Below are positions 25,513 to 34,994 of a stretch of 64,000 bases of DNA, piece after piece; the stretch's first letter is position 1, and each line of letters opens with the position of its first letter. Under the pieces are notes generated by a model, which saw nothing but the letters and a program-made list of their open reading frames with translations, did no database searches and was not told the DNA's origin. The DNA is from Allofranklinella schreckenbergeri. Its GTDB lineage: Bacteria; Pseudomonadota; Gammaproteobacteria; Burkholderiales; Burkholderiaceae_C. Location of the stretch: contig NZ_RDQM01000003.1 in assembly GCF_003703475.1 (NCBI RefSeq), positions 62,001-126,000 on the forward strand, given 5' to 3'. Made by a program: the position numbers and the translations under genes.

Positions 25513-26778
25513 ATGCACTTGAATGAGCTCAAGGCACTGCACGTGTCCGAAGTATTGAAGCAGGCCGAAGCCCTGGGTATCGAAAACACCGGCCGTATGC
25601 GCAAGCAGGAGCTGATGTTTGCCATCATCAAAAAACGCGCCAAGGAAAATGGCGAGCAGGTTTTCGCCGACGGCGTGCTGGAAATCCTGCCCGATGGCTT
25701 CGGCTTTTTGCGCAGCCCCGACACCAGCTTCACCGCCAGCACGGACGATATTTACATCTCGCCCAGCCAGGTGCGGCGCTTCAACCTGCACACGGGCGAC
25801 ATGATCGAGGGCGAGGTGCGCATCCCCAAGGATGGCGAGCGCTATTTCGCGCTGACCAAGCTCGACAAAATCAATGGCGGCCCGCCCGAGCAGAACAAGC
25901 ACAAGGTGATGTTCGAGAACCTCACGCCGCTGTTCCCCAAACAGCAGATGAAGCTCGAGCGCGACATCAAGGCTGAGGAGAACATCACCGGCCGCATTAT
26001 CGACATCATCGCCCCGCTGGGCCGTGGCCAGCGCGCGCTGATCGTGGCACCGCCCAAGAGCGGCAAGACCATGATGATGCAGCACATCGCCCACGCCATC
26101 ACAGCCAACAACCCGGACGTGCACCTGATGGTGCTGCTGGTCGATGAGCGCCCTGAGGAAGTGACCGAGATGCAGCGCACCGTCAAGGGCGAGATCATCG
26201 CCTCGACCTTTGACGAGCCGGCCGCGCGCCACGTGCACGTGGCCGAGATGGTGATCGAGCGCGCCAAGCGCCTGGTGGAGCTGAAAAAGGACGTGGTGAT
26301 CCTGCTGGACTCCATCACCCGCCTGGCGCGCGCTTACAACAACGTCGTGCCCACCAGCGGCAAGATTCTTTCGGGCGGGGTGGACGCCAATGCCTTGCAC
26401 CGGCCCAAGCGCTTTTTTGGCGCCGCGCGCAATGTGGAGGAGGGCGGCAGCCTGACCATCATCGCCACCGCGCTGGTGGACACGGGCAGCCGCATGGACG
26501 AGGTGATCTTTGAGGAATTCAAGGGCACGGGCAACAGCGAAATCCACCTCAGCCGCCGCCTGTACGAAAAGCGCGTGTTCCCGGCTATCGAACTCTCCAA
26601 AAGCGGCACGCGCCGCGAGGAGCTGCTGCTGGCGCCCGAGGTGCTGCAGAAAACGCGCATCCTGCGCCAGTTCCTGTTCAACATGGACGAGATCGAATCC
26701 ATGGAGCTGATGCTCAAGAACATGAAGGTCACCAAGAACAATCACGAGTTTTTCGACATGATGCGCCGAGGCGGTTGA
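25513..26778 (+). CDS. rho: Transcription termination factor Rho
   Basis: 421 residues. Hexameric RNA helicase. The N-terminal helical domain ([19 protein letters not shown]) is followed by the cold-shock RNA-binding fold ([19 protein letters not shown]). The ATPase core has Walker A APPKSGKT (residues 179-186), Walker [17 protein letters not shown], and the R-loop [20 protein letters not shown]. Its 290-bp leader has a repeated TTTGAACAGGCT, compatible with the known Rho self-attenuation, but no clear site can be named. trxA, often upstream in this order, is absent. Confidence 0.97.
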   Translation: MHLNELKALHVSEVLKQAEALGIENTGRMRKQELMFAIIKKRAKENGEQVFADGVLEILPDGFGFLRSPDTSFTASTDDIYISPSQVRRFNLHTGDMIEGEVRIPKDGERYFALTKLDKINGGPPEQNKHKVMFENLTPLFPKQQMKLERDIKAEENITGRIIDIIAPLGRGQRALIVAPPKSGKTMMMQHIAHAITANNPDVHLMVLLVDERPEEVTEMQRTVKGEIIASTFDEPAARHVHVAEMVIERAKRLVELKKDVVILLDSITRLARAYNNVVPTSGKILSGGVDANALHRPKRFFGAARNVEEGGSLTIIATALVDTGSRMDEVIFEEFKGTGNSEIHLSRRLYEKRVFPAIELSKSGTRREELLLAPEVLQKTRILRQFLFNMDEIESMELMLKNMKVTKNNHEFFDMMRRGG

Positions 26779-26816
26779 GGCCTTGCGCTCGCCGCCACCC
26801 ACTACACCCAATGCCA

Positions 26817-26840
26817 AGCGCCCTTTCGGGGCGCTTTTTA
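26817..26840 (+). terminator. Rho-independent terminator after rho
   Basis: AAGCGCCC-TTTC-GGGGCGCTT stem followed by TTTATTT. Confidence 0.88.
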
Positions 26841-26914
26841 TTTCAAATCAATGGAAAAAATATTGCCTTGTTTCGGCAATATTTCTAACTATCGTTTTTT
26901 CCTTTGATTTGAAA
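26841..26914. repeat. Palindromic AT-rich intergenic repeat, copy R8 (best palindrome)
   Basis: Left arm TTTCAAATCAATGGAAAAAA (26841-26860) and right arm TTTTTTCCTTTGATTTGAAA (26895-26914) pair at 19 of 20 positions. The centre ATTGCC...GGCAAT forms a second hairpin. It encodes the C-terminal end and stop of the overlapping minus-strand kinase gene. Confidence 0.9.
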
Positions 26915-28597
26915 TTTCGCTAAATCGTCCAAGCAGGCCGTCAGCCAGTCGCGCTGGCGGGTATCAATGTGGCAGGCTACGGCTTGTTCGCCCTCGTCCA
27001 GCGGTTCCAGCCACTGCTGCTGCCGTGCCAGCACATCGGCAGTGGCTTCGGACGGGTCCTGGCCCTGGTTCTGGCGCAGGGCGAGGCGCTGGCGCAAAAC
27101 CGCTTCGGGGGCCTGGCAGTGCAGGATGGCAAAGGGCAGGCCCCGCTGGCGGGCCAGTGCGTGCATGGCGTCGCGTTGCTCGCGGCGCAAAAAAGCGGCG
27201 TCGATGACGACTGGCCAGCCCGCTTCCAGCGCGCCTGCGGCCAGTTCGCCCAGGCGGGCGAAGGTGCGGGCGGTGGCCTCGGGCGTGTAGATATTGAGGC
27301 CGCGCTGGGCGGAGTCCTCCAGCGCTGCGAGGCCAAACAGGCGTTTGCGCTCCACATCCGAGCGCAGGCGCACGGCGCCCAGGCGGGCTATCACGGCTGC
27401 GGCGACGGTGGATTTGCCCGAGCCGGACAGGCCGCAGGTGATGAGCAGGGGCGGGCGGTGCGGCGCGTTGGCGGGCGCTGCCGGGGCAGCTTGGGCGGCT
27501 GTGCCTGCTGTCCAGCGGTCGAGCAAGTCCACATAGCGCTGGCCTTGCGCGGCCTGGCCGGGGGTGAGCTGCGCCACCATCGCCCGCACCAGCGCGCGAT
27601 ACACCTCGTAAAAACGCCAGGTGCCCAAGCCTGCGTAATCGCCGCTGGTTTGCAGCCAGCCGTCCATCAGGTGCGCGGCCAGATCGCTGCGGCCGTGGGC
27701 GTGCAAATCCATGCTGAGAAAGGCGATATCGTTGACGGGATCGAGCCAGCGCATGGCGGGCTGGAATTCGATGCCGTCAAAGGGCGCGATGGCATCGCCC
27801 AGCACGACCAGATTGCCCAGGTGCAAATCGCCATGCCCTTCGCGCACGAGGCGCTGGCGCGCCTGCCATAGCGGCCACAGGCGCTGGCTTTGCGCCTCCA
27901 CCCAAGCCTGCCAGGCGGGCACATGCGCCGCCAGTGCGCCTTGGCGCAGGGTGCGCAGGACTTGATCGACTTCGGTGCGGATCAGCTCCGGGCTGCCATA
28001 GCGCGGATCGGGGTTGGCCGCGCTGGCTTGGGCGTGGAACTGGGCCAGGCGCTGGCCGAGGGCGTGCAGGCCGGGAGCGCTGACGGGATCCGCAGCCGGG
28101 CCGATGGCCGCGTTCGCCACGGGGGCATGGTGGGTGCGCGCCTGCTTGGCCTGGGCAGCCGTCAGGCGCGCGCTCAGCAAAGCGTCGGCGGGAAAGCGCT
28201 GCATTTCCACCGCCCATTCGCTGGGGATGCGGTTGGCGTGGGTGGTTGGCGTGTCGGGGGCATGCCAGCTCAGGCGGCCCGCTGCATCGCGCCAGAGAGG
28301 GTGCAAGCCCAGATACAGCTCGGGCGCAAAGCGGCGGTTCAGGCGCAGCTCCTCCTCGCAGCAATGCTGGCGCTGGGCCAGCGTGCGGAAATCGAGAAAG
28401 GGCAGGTGCACGGGCTTTTTGATCTTCCACACCCGCTGGCCGCCCATCAGCAGCCAGGAGATATGCGTTTGCACCAGGGCCACATCGGCCAGGCCTTGCT
28501 GGCGCAGCTCTTGCAGCAGGGCTTCGATATCCTGATCGGCGGGCGCAGTGCGCTGCATGGGGGGCTTGGGGGTTTCACGGGGGCTGGAATCGGGCAT
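26885..28597 (-). CDS. Fused aminoglycoside-phosphotransferase-like and P-loop kinase protein
   Basis: 570 residues. The N-terminal half is a choline/aminoglycoside kinase fold: Brenner-type motif HGDLHLGN (255-262) and the metal motif FDGIEF (273-278). The C-terminal half starts at about 383 with Walker A GLSGSGKST (389-397) and resembles gluconate/zeta-toxin-type small-molecule kinases (VIDAAFLRREQRD, RQNQGQDPSEATAD). The start chosen is ATG 28597; an in-frame ATG at 28645 would overlap the divergent aminotransferase start. This two-domain family is common in proteobacteria but has no settled substrate. The last nine residues and the stop codon lie in repeat R8. Confidence 0.85.
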   Translation of the reverse strand: MPDSSPRETPKPPMQRTAPADQDIEALLQELRQQGLADVALVQTHISWLLMGGQRVWKIKKPVHLPFLDFRTLAQRQHCCEEELRLNRRFAPELYLGLHPLWRDAAGRLSWHAPDTPTTHANRIPSEWAVEMQRFPADALLSARLTAAQAKQARTHHAPVANAAIGPAADPVSAPGLHALGQRLAQFHAQASAANPDPRYGSPELIRTEVDQVLRTLRQGALAAHVPAWQAWVEAQSQRLWPLWQARQRLVREGHGDLHLGNLVVLGDAIAPFDGIEFQPAMRWLDPVNDIAFLSMDLHAHGRSDLAAHLMDGWLQTSGDYAGLGTWRFYEVYRALVRAMVAQLTPGQAAQGQRYVDLLDRWTAGTAAQAAPAAPANAPHRPPLLITCGLSGSGKSTVAAAVIARLGAVRLRSDVERKRLFGLAALEDSAQRGLNIYTPEATARTFARLGELAAGALEAGWPVVIDAAFLRREQRDAMHALARQRGLPFAILHCQAPEAVLRQRLALRQNQGQDPSEATADVLARQQQWLEPLDEGEQAVACHIDTRQRDWLTACLDDLAKFQIKGKNDS

Positions 28598-28643
28598 GCG
28601 GCCAATTATGATGCGGCGTTTTTCCTCCTTGCCGCTACGCATC

Positions 28644-29831
28644 ATGCAATTCGCCCCCCGTCTTCAAAACGTCGAAACCTCCGCCATCCGCGAGATCTTC
28701 AAACTGCTGGGCCGCCCCGGCATCATCAGCTTTGCGGGGGGCTTTCCCGATGCGGCGCTGTTCGATGTGCAAGGGTTGGCCGAAGCGGCGCAAACGGCGC
28801 TGGCCGAGCATCCCGCCATCGCTTTGCAATACGGCCCCACGGAAGGTTACGAGCCGCTGCGCGAGCAAATTGCCGCCAGCCTTGCGGCCCAGGGCGCCAG
28901 CGTGCAGGCAGCGGATGTGCTGGTGACCACGGGCAGCCAGCAGGCGCTGGATTTGCTGGGCAAAACCATGCTTTCGCCGGGCGATACGGTGCTGGTGGAG
29001 GGGCCGACATTCCTGGCCACCATCCAGTGTTTTCGCCTTTACGGCGCGCAGGTGGTGGCGGTGCCCATCGACCACGAAGGGGTGCAAGTCGATGCGCTGG
29101 AGCAGCGCATTCGCGCGCATCGCCCGCGGCTGATTTACCTCATCCCCACCTTTGGCAACCCCAGTGGCGCGCAGCTTTCATTGGAGCGCCGCCGCCGCAT
29201 TCTGGAGCTGGCGGCGCAATACCAGGTGCTGGTGGTGGAGGACAACCCCTATGGCGAGCTGTATTTCGATGCCCCGCCGCCGCCCAGTTTGTTGGCGCTC
29301 AGCGCCCAAGTGCCGGGCAGCCGCGATTGGCTGGCCTATTGCGGCAGTTTCTCCAAAACGCTCTCGCCCGGCCTGCGCCTGGGCTGGATGGTGGCGCCCG
29401 CCGCGCTGTTGCAGCAAGCGGTGATGTGCAAGCAGTTCAGCGATGCCAATAGCAGCATGCTGGCGCAGGTCACCGCCAGCGCCTATCTGGCCAGCGGCCG
29501 CCTGCCTGCCGCGCTGGCGCAGGTGCAAGCGGCTTACGCCCACCGTGCACGGTTGATGATGCAGTGCCTGGAGCAAGAAATGGGCGATGCCATTGCCTAC
29601 ACCCCGCCGCAGGGCGGCATGTTCATCTGGGCGCGCCTGACAGGACGGCGCGGCGATGGCGATGCCGCGCCTTTTGTGCGCCGTGGCATTGAGCAAGGCG
29701 TGGCCGTGGTGCCTGGCGCGCCGTTTTACGCCAGCGAGCCGGATGGGGCGACTTTCCGCATGAGTTATGCCACGGCGGCGGACGAGAAAATCATCGAAGG
29801 CGTGCAGCGCCTGGCGCGGGCGCTGGTGTGA
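28644..29831 (+). CDS. PLP-dependent aminotransferase (class I/II, 2-aminoadipate transaminase-like)
   Basis: 395 residues. Fold-type I aminotransferase of the LysN/2-aminoadipate group. Signatures: ISFAGGFPDAALFD at the N-terminus, YGPTEGYEPLREQIA, LIPTFGNPSGAQLS, VVEDNPYGEL, and the PLP lysine in CGSFSKTLSPGLRLGWM. The start ATG 28644 is 47 bp from the divergent kinase gene. Likely substrates are branched or aromatic amino acids or 2-aminoadipate. The sequence does not narrow it further. Convergent with purH. Confidence 0.88.
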   Translation: MQFAPRLQNVETSAIREIFKLLGRPGIISFAGGFPDAALFDVQGLAEAAQTALAEHPAIALQYGPTEGYEPLREQIAASLAAQGASVQAADVLVTTGSQQALDLLGKTMLSPGDTVLVEGPTFLATIQCFRLYGAQVVAVPIDHEGVQVDALEQRIRAHRPRLIYLIPTFGNPSGAQLSLERRRRILELAAQYQVLVVEDNPYGELYFDAPPPPSLLALSAQVPGSRDWLAYCGSFSKTLSPGLRLGWMVAPAALLQQAVMCKQFSDANSSMLAQVTASAYLASGRLPAALAQVQAAYAHRARLMMQCLEQEMGDAIAYTPPQGGMFIWARLTGRRGDGDAAPFVRRGIEQGVAVVPGAPFYASEPDGATFRMSYATAADEKIIEGVQRLARALV

Positions 29832-29933
29832 TGCCTGACGCTGCCCTTTGAGCGCAGCGGCCCCGTGCGGACGGCGTGGCCGTCGGGGCGCTGCTTGCGT
29901 GGCTGCGGCTTATTGGCAGGCAGGCGATCGCGA

Positions 29934-31541
29934 TCAGTGGCGGAAATGGCGCACGCCGGTAAAGACCATCGCCACCCCGCGCTCGTTGGCCGCGTCGATC
30001 ACTTCCTGATCGCGCATGGAGCCGCCGGGCTGGATCACGCAAGTTGCGCCGTGGTCGATCACCACATCCAGCCCATCGCGGAAGGGGAAGAAGGCATCGC
30101 TGGCCACTGCCGTGCCGTTCAGCGACAGGCCCGCGTGCTGGGCCTTGATGCTGGCGATGCGGGCGGAGTCGAGCCGGCTCATCTGGCCTGCGCCCACGCC
30201 CATCGTCATGCCATCCTTGCAGAACACGATGGCATTGCTTTTCACGAATTGGGCGACTTTCCAGGCGAACAGCAAATCCTGCAATTGCTCCGCGGTGGGC
30301 TGCTTTTGCGTGACCACCTTGAGGTCGGCCAGGGTCAGCTCATGGTTGTCGGCGGTCTGGATCAGCAGGCCAGAGCCAACGCGCTTGAAATCCAGCGCAT
30401 TCTGGCCGCGCGCCCAGGGCGTGGCGCCTTGGCGCTGTACATCGGCCAGGGGGATGCGCAGCACGCGCACGTTTTGCTTGGCTTGCAGCAGCGCCAAGGC
30501 TTCGGGCGTGAAGTCGGGCGCCATCAGCACTTCGACGAATTGTTTGGAGACAGCCTCGGCCGCCGCCGCATCCACCGGGGTGTTGAAGGCGATGATGCCG
30601 CCGAAGGCGCTGGTCGGATCGGTTTTGAAGGCCTTGCTGTAGGCCTCCAGCGCGTTGGCGCCCACGGCCACGCCGCAGGGGTTGGCGTGCTTGACGATGA
30701 CGCAGGCGGGCACGTCCCATTGCTTGACGCATTCCCAGGCCGCGTCGCCATCGGCGATGTTGTTGTAGGACAGCTCCTTGCCTTGCAATTGCTCGGCCGT
30801 GACCAGCGAGCCAGGCGCCGGGTGCAGATCGCGGTAGAACGCGGCTTGCTGGTGGGGGTTTTCGCCATAGCGCAGGTCTTGCAGCTTGACGAAGCTGCCA
30901 TTGCTTTGCGCGGGGAAGGGCGAGCGAGTGGGGCTTTGCCCGGCGCTGGAGGCGGAAAAGTCAATGGACGAGAGCCAGTCGCTGATGGCCGCGTCGTACT
31001 GCGCAATGCGGTTGAAGGCGGCTACCGAGAGGCCAAAGCGCGTCTGGCGCGAGAGCTGCCCGGCCGCTTGCAGCTCGGCCAGCACGGGGGCGTATTGGCT
31101 GGCATCGGTCAGCACGGCCACATCCTGCCAGTTCTTGGCGGCGCTGCGCACCATGGCGGGGCCGCCGATGTCGATGTTTTCGATTGCGTCTTCCAGCGTG
31201 CAGCCGGGCTTGGCGACGGTGGCTTCAAACGGGTAGAGGTTGACCACCAGCAGATCGATGGTGTCGATGCCATGCTCTTTCAGCGCCGCCATGTGCGCGG
31301 GCAGATCGCGCCGCGCCAGCAGGCCGCCGTGGATGCGCGGGTGCAGGGTTTTGACGCGCCCGTCGAGCATTTCCGGAAAGCCGGTGACTTCAGCCACCTC
31401 GGTGACGGGCAAGCCCGCCTGGGCCAGCAGTTGGGCTGTGCCGCCGGTGGAGAGCAGGCGCACGCCCAGCGCGTGCAGGGATTGGGCAAATTCAACAATG
31501 CCGGTCTTGTCGGAAACGGAAATCAGGGCAGAGAGGGACAT
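29934..31541 (-). CDS. purH: Bifunctional AICAR transformylase/IMP cyclohydrolase
   Basis: 535 residues from ATG 31541; longer frame starts are shadows. Performs the last two steps of IMP synthesis. The N-terminal cyclohydrolase ([45 protein letters not shown]) is followed by the transformylase ([35 protein letters not shown]). All catalytic elements look intact. Monocistronic. Confidence 0.97.
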   Translation of the reverse strand: MSLSALISVSDKTGIVEFAQSLHALGVRLLSTGGTAQLLAQAGLPVTEVAEVTGFPEMLDGRVKTLHPRIHGGLLARRDLPAHMAALKEHGIDTIDLLVVNLYPFEATVAKPGCTLEDAIENIDIGGPAMVRSAAKNWQDVAVLTDASQYAPVLAELQAAGQLSRQTRFGLSVAAFNRIAQYDAAISDWLSSIDFSASSAGQSPTRSPFPAQSNGSFVKLQDLRYGENPHQQAAFYRDLHPAPGSLVTAEQLQGKELSYNNIADGDAAWECVKQWDVPACVIVKHANPCGVAVGANALEAYSKAFKTDPTSAFGGIIAFNTPVDAAAAEAVSKQFVEVLMAPDFTPEALALLQAKQNVRVLRIPLADVQRQGATPWARGQNALDFKRVGSGLLIQTADNHELTLADLKVVTQKQPTAEQLQDLLFAWKVAQFVKSNAIVFCKDGMTMGVGAGQMSRLDSARIASIKAQHAGLSLNGTAVASDAFFPFRDGLDVVIDHGATCVIQPGGSMRDQEVIDAANERGVAMVFTGVRHFRH

Positions 31542-31651
31542 GGGGGCTGCGAAAGGGGTAACGAAACGAAAAAACCGGCTATTGTAAGAAGCTGTGCAAG
31601 TGTGTTGCGAGTAGGCGCGCAGCCCCGTCAGCCTCTTGCATGGCAGCAAAT

Positions 31652-31676
31652 GGCCCCCAAATGGGGGCCGTTTTTC
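31652..31676 (+). terminator. Hairpin plus T-run upstream of the YqaE gene
   Basis: GGCCCCC-AAAT-GGGGGCC followed by GTTTTT on the plus strand. It lies in the divergent purH/yqaE region, 30 bp before the yqaE start, where no plus-strand gene ends. It may therefore be an attenuator or end an upstream antisense transcript. Confidence 0.7.
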
Positions 31677-31705
31677 GCTTTTTTTTCGGGAAAGGGTTTC
31701 ACACC

Positions 31706-31894
31706 ATGCGTTTGCTGCTTGCCATCTTTTTGCCGTTTCTGGTGTTTTTCACCATCGGCCGCCCGCTGGCGGGGATTGTGTGCCTGGTGTTGCAAATCAC
31801 CCTGATCGGCTGGCTGCCCGCCGCGCTGTGGGCGGTGTACGCGTTGAGTCAGTACAAAACGGATGAAAAAATCCGCCGCAGCCTGGGGCATTGA
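31706..31894 (+). CDS. YqaE/Pmp3 family small membrane protein
   Basis: 62 residues. Two membrane segments ([16 protein letters not shown] and [20 protein letters not shown]) and the C-terminal [17 protein letters not shown], all typical of Pmp3/YqaE. This family relates to membrane potential and stress tolerance, but its mechanism is not known. GGGAAAGGG lies before the ATG. The DUF302 gene follows at 55 bp. Confidence 0.9.
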   Translation: MRLLLAIFLPFLVFFTIGRPLAGIVCLVLQITLIGWLPAALWAVYALSQYKTDEKIRRSLGH

Positions 31895-31949
31895 CCTCGT
31901 GCATGCCCCACCCACTGTTGATATGTTCGTGTAGGAAAGGAATATAACC

Positions 31950-32423
31950 ATGTTGAAACATCTCGGCTTTACCTCTTTGGCCCTCTGTTTGTCGATGGCG
32001 GCCGCAAGCCCCGCTTGGGCTGTGGATGCGCAGCCTGCGCAGGTGGATGGCTTGCTGACGGTCAAAAGCGCCTACTCCGCACCCGAATCGCTCAAGCGCG
32101 TGGAAGATGCGCTGAAGGCCAAGGGCTTGACTATTTTCACGGTGATTGACCACCAAAAGGCTGCGCAAGAGCAGCAATTGGACATGCCCGCAGCCAGCGT
32201 GATCGTGTTTGGCAACCCCAAGCTGGGCACGCCGATGATGGTGCAAACGCCAACCTTGGCGATCGATCTGCCCTCGAAAGTGCTGGTTTGGGAAGATGGC
32301 AAAGGCAATGTGTTCGTTTCCATGAACACCGCCGCTTACATGGCCAAGCGCCACCATCTGCCCGAGAGCGTGACGGCGCCGCTGGCGGGCCTGGAGAAGC
32401 TGGTGCCTGCTGCGGTGCAGTGA
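31950..32423 (+). CDS. Exported DUF302 protein
   Basis: 157 residues with a signal peptide ending ASPAWA (about residue 25). The mature part is the DUF302 fold: TVKSAYSAPESLKRVEDALK, FTVIDHQKAAQEQQLDMP, VIVFGNPKLGTPMMVQTP, and VLVWEDGKGNVFVSMN. DUF302 proteins are small periplasmic or cytoplasmic stress proteins of unknown activity. AGGAAAGGA lies 11 bp before the ATG. Confidence 0.87.
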   Translation: MLKHLGFTSLALCLSMAAASPAWAVDAQPAQVDGLLTVKSAYSAPESLKRVEDALKAKGLTIFTVIDHQKAAQEQQLDMPAASVIVFGNPKLGTPMMVQTPTLAIDLPSKVLVWEDGKGNVFVSMNTAAYMAKRHHLPESVTAPLAGLEKLVPAAVQ

Positions 32424-32499
32424 TTTTGCAAATCAAAGGATAAAAAACAATGCCTTTTAGGCATGTTATGAAATAAATTGTTTTTCTTTTGATTGAAAT
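32424..32499. repeat. Palindromic AT-rich intergenic repeat, copy R9
   Basis: Arms GCAAATCAAAGGATAAAAA and TTTTTCTTTTGATTGAAA. Centre AATGCCTTTTAGGCATG. It starts right after the DUF302 stop. Confidence 0.85.
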
Positions 32500-32500
32500 G

Positions 32501-32528
32501 AAAAAAGGGCCGAATGGCCCTTTTTTTC
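32501..32528. terminator. Bidirectional terminator between DUF302 gene and catalase
   Basis: AAAAAAGGGCC-GAAT-GGCCCTTTTTTT. It can end both the plus-strand DUF302 transcript and the minus-strand catalase transcript. Confidence 0.9.
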
Positions 32529-32544
32529 TTGGCTTGTCACAGCA

Positions 32545-34062
32545 TTACAGCAAGCCGGGATTGCCCTTGGCCGGATCGCTGTCGCGGGCGGCCAGCGCAT
32601 CGGCCACCGTCAGGCCCAGCGCCTTGGCCACGCCTTCACCGTAGGCGGGATGGCAGGCGTTGCAGTTGCGGATGTGGCGGTACTTGATGAAATCAGGCGC
32701 ATCGCCCATTGCGGCAGCGGTGTTGGTGAACAGCACTTGCTGTTGCGCGGGACTCATCAATTGGAACAGGGCGCGCGGTTGGCTGAAGTAGTCGCTGTCG
32801 TCCTCGCGGAAACTCCAATGCGCGGCGTCGCCGGAGATGCGCAGGGGCGGCTCGGCATACTGGGGCTGCTCTTGCCATTGGCCGAAGCTGTTGGGTTCAT
32901 AGTGCAGGGCGCTGCCGTAGTTGCCATCGGCGCGGCCTTCGCCATCGCGGGCGTTGCTCATCACCGGGCAGCGCGGCTTGTTCACCGGGATTTGGTGGTG
33001 GTTCACGCCCAGGCGGTAGCGCTGTGCATCGGCGTAGTTGAACAGGCGCGCTTGCAGCATGCGGTCGGGCGAGACGCCAATGCCGGGTACCAGGTTGCTG
33101 GGGGCAAAGGCCGATTGCTCGACGTCGGCGAAGAAGTTTTCCGGGTTTTTGTTCAGCTCGAACTCGCCCACTTCGATCAGCGGGTAGTCCTTTTTCGGCC
33201 AGACCTTGGTCAGGTCGAACGGGTGGTAAGGCACTTTTTCCGCTTCGGCTTCGGGCATGACCTGAACGTACATCTTCCATTTCGGGAAATCGCCGCGTTC
33301 AATGGCTTCGTACAGATCCCGCTGGTGGCTTTCACGGTCTTCACCAATGAGTTTGGCCGCTTCCTCGTTGGTGAGGTTCTTGATGCCCTGCTGGGTGCGG
33401 AAGTGGAATTTCACCCAGAAGCGCTCGCCCGCCTCGTTCCAGAAGCTGTAGGTGTGGCTGCCAAAGCCGTGCATGTGGCGGTAGCTGGCGGGAATGCCAC
33501 GGTCGCTCATCACGACGGTGACCTGGTGGAAGGCTTCGGGCAGCAGGGTCCAGAAATCCCAGTTGTAGGTGGCGCTGCGCAGGTTGGTACGCGGGTCGCG
33601 CTTGACGGCCTTGTTCAAGTCGGGGAACTTGCGCGGGTCGCGCATGAAGAACACGGGGGTGTTGTTGCCCACCATGTCCCAGTTGCCTTCTTCGGTGTAG
33701 AACTTCAGCGCAAAGCCGCGAATATCGCGCTCGGCGTCGGCGGCGCCCCGCTCGCCAGCGACGGTGGTGAAGCGAGCGAACATTTCCGTCTTCTTGCCCA
33801 CTTCGCTGAAGATTTTGGCGCGGGTGTATTTGGTGATGTCGTTGGTGACGGTGAAGGTGCCAAACGCCCCGCTGCCTTTGGCGTGCATGCGGCGCTCGGG
33901 GATGACTTCACGCACGAAGTTGGCGAGCTTTTCGTTCAACCACAAATCCTGCGCCAGCAGCGGGCCGCGCGCGCCAGCGGTGAGGCTGTCCTGGTTGTTG
34001 GGCACCGGCGCGCCGTTGTTCATGGTGAGATGGGTGATGGGGCATTTGTTGGGAGTTGACAT
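32545..34062 (-). CDS. katA: Catalase (small-subunit, haem)
   Basis: 505 residues from ATG 34062 (AAAGGACTCC upstream); the longer frame is a shadow. Degrades hydrogen peroxide. The distal histidine region is [17 protein letters not shown], the Asn-containing [17 protein letters not shown] follows, and the proximal haem Tyr lies in [14 protein letters not shown]. The C-terminal part includes [15 protein letters not shown]. Length and motifs match the small-subunit clade. The promoter region (34063-34207) is AT-rich. A weak OxyR-like pair of CTAT half-sites was not called. Confidence 0.97.
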   Translation of the reverse strand: MSTPNKCPITHLTMNNGAPVPNNQDSLTAGARGPLLAQDLWLNEKLANFVREVIPERRMHAKGSGAFGTFTVTNDITKYTRAKIFSEVGKKTEMFARFTTVAGERGAADAERDIRGFALKFYTEEGNWDMVGNNTPVFFMRDPRKFPDLNKAVKRDPRTNLRSATYNWDFWTLLPEAFHQVTVVMSDRGIPASYRHMHGFGSHTYSFWNEAGERFWVKFHFRTQQGIKNLTNEEAAKLIGEDRESHQRDLYEAIERGDFPKWKMYVQVMPEAEAEKVPYHPFDLTKVWPKKDYPLIEVGEFELNKNPENFFADVEQSAFAPSNLVPGIGVSPDRMLQARLFNYADAQRYRLGVNHHQIPVNKPRCPVMSNARDGEGRADGNYGSALHYEPNSFGQWQEQPQYAEPPLRISGDAAHWSFREDDSDYFSQPRALFQLMSPAQQQVLFTNTAAAMGDAPDFIKYRHIRNCNACHPAYGEGVAKALGLTVADALAARDSDPAKGNPGLL

Positions 34063-34207
34063 CGTGGAGTCCTTTCCGGGGTGGTTGGGCAGGGCGTGCC
34101 TGCGTGATGTGATGAGCGATAAATTATGGCTATTTATTTTTGTTTTGTGATTGTTTTTTTGTAATTCGATGATAGTCTGGCTGTATAGTGGCGTCGAAGA
34201 TCTTATT

Positions 34208-34287
34208 TTTACCAATCAAAAAGAAAATTTTTAACGTGTTTTAGGCTTGTTTATAGTTAAATTGAATTTACTTTTGATTGAAATTTG
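34208..34287. repeat. Palindromic AT-rich intergenic repeat, copy R10
   Basis: Arms ACCAATCAAAAAGAAAATT and AATTTACTTTTGATTGAAAT. Centre CGTGTTTTAGGCTTG. It lies between katA and hslR and is the last copy before the island. Confidence 0.8.
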
Positions 34288-34295
34288 GTGAGCGC

Positions 34296-34811
34296 TTATT
34301 TCCCCTCCCGCACCATGCGGGCCGACCAGCGCGCATCCAGTGGCGCGCGTGGCGCGGTGTCCCACTGCTGGCGCAGTTGCTCCAGCTCGCGGCGGTCTTT
34401 CTTGGTGGGGCGGCCGTGGCGCAGCATGTCGGCAGGCTCCGGGGCCAGGCGCAGCAGCTGCGCGCGTTGCTCGCGCGCGGCCAGGCTTTCGGGCGTTTCC
34501 TCATACAGCGTTTGCGCCACCGCAGCCGGGCCGCGCATGGCGCTCAGGCCGCGCACCTGCACCGTTCGCTGGTGCACGCCGTGCCCGAGGATGAGCGTAT
34601 CGCCCACGCGCAGCTCCCGCGACGCTTTGGCGACGATGCCGTTGACCACCACACGGCCCTTGGCAATTTCTTCGGCCGCCAGCGCGCGGGTTTTGTGAAA
34701 GCGGGCGCACCACAGCCATTTGTCCAGCCGCATGCCTTCTGCGGGCGTGGTTTGGGCGGGCGCTTGGCGCTGCGCGAGTTTGGAGGTTTGAGCGGTTTTT
34801 TGTTTGGCCAT
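34296..34811 (-). CDS. hslR: S4-domain RNA-binding protein, Hsp15 type
   Basis: 171 residues. The S4 core is MRLDKWLWCARFHKTRALAAEEI with KGRVVVNGIVAKASRELRVGD, and the heat-shock Hsp15 tail is basic (RHGRPTKKDRRELEQL). Hsp15 binds 50S subunits carrying nascent chains from stalled ribosomes. A Gln/Thr-rich 26-residue N-terminal extension precedes the domain. Divergent from pgm. Confidence 0.9.
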   Translation of the reverse strand: MAKQKTAQTSKLAQRQAPAQTTPAEGMRLDKWLWCARFHKTRALAAEEIAKGRVVVNGIVAKASRELRVGDTLILGHGVHQRTVQVRGLSAMRGPAAVAQTLYEETPESLAAREQRAQLLRLAPEPADMLRHGRPTKKDRRELEQLRQQWDTAPRAPLDARWSARMVREGK

Positions 34812-34994
34812 AAAAGAACGTACAAGCGATGTGGGAGCTACTCAGGCGAGGCAACGCGGCGCAAATGGGGCTGCCATAGGCCCTCTACAATGCCGCGCTT
34901 GTTTTTTGCCCTTTTTCGGGCTTGTTTTTTGCCCCTTTTTGCCTCCCTTTTCGGGCCGCATTGTCCAGGCGGCTTCAGCCCCTTGCTTCTTCCC

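Noticed and set aside
34063-34207. OxyR site for katA
   Set aside because: Two CTAT half-sites on the minus strand have wrong spacing and lack the rest of the consensus.
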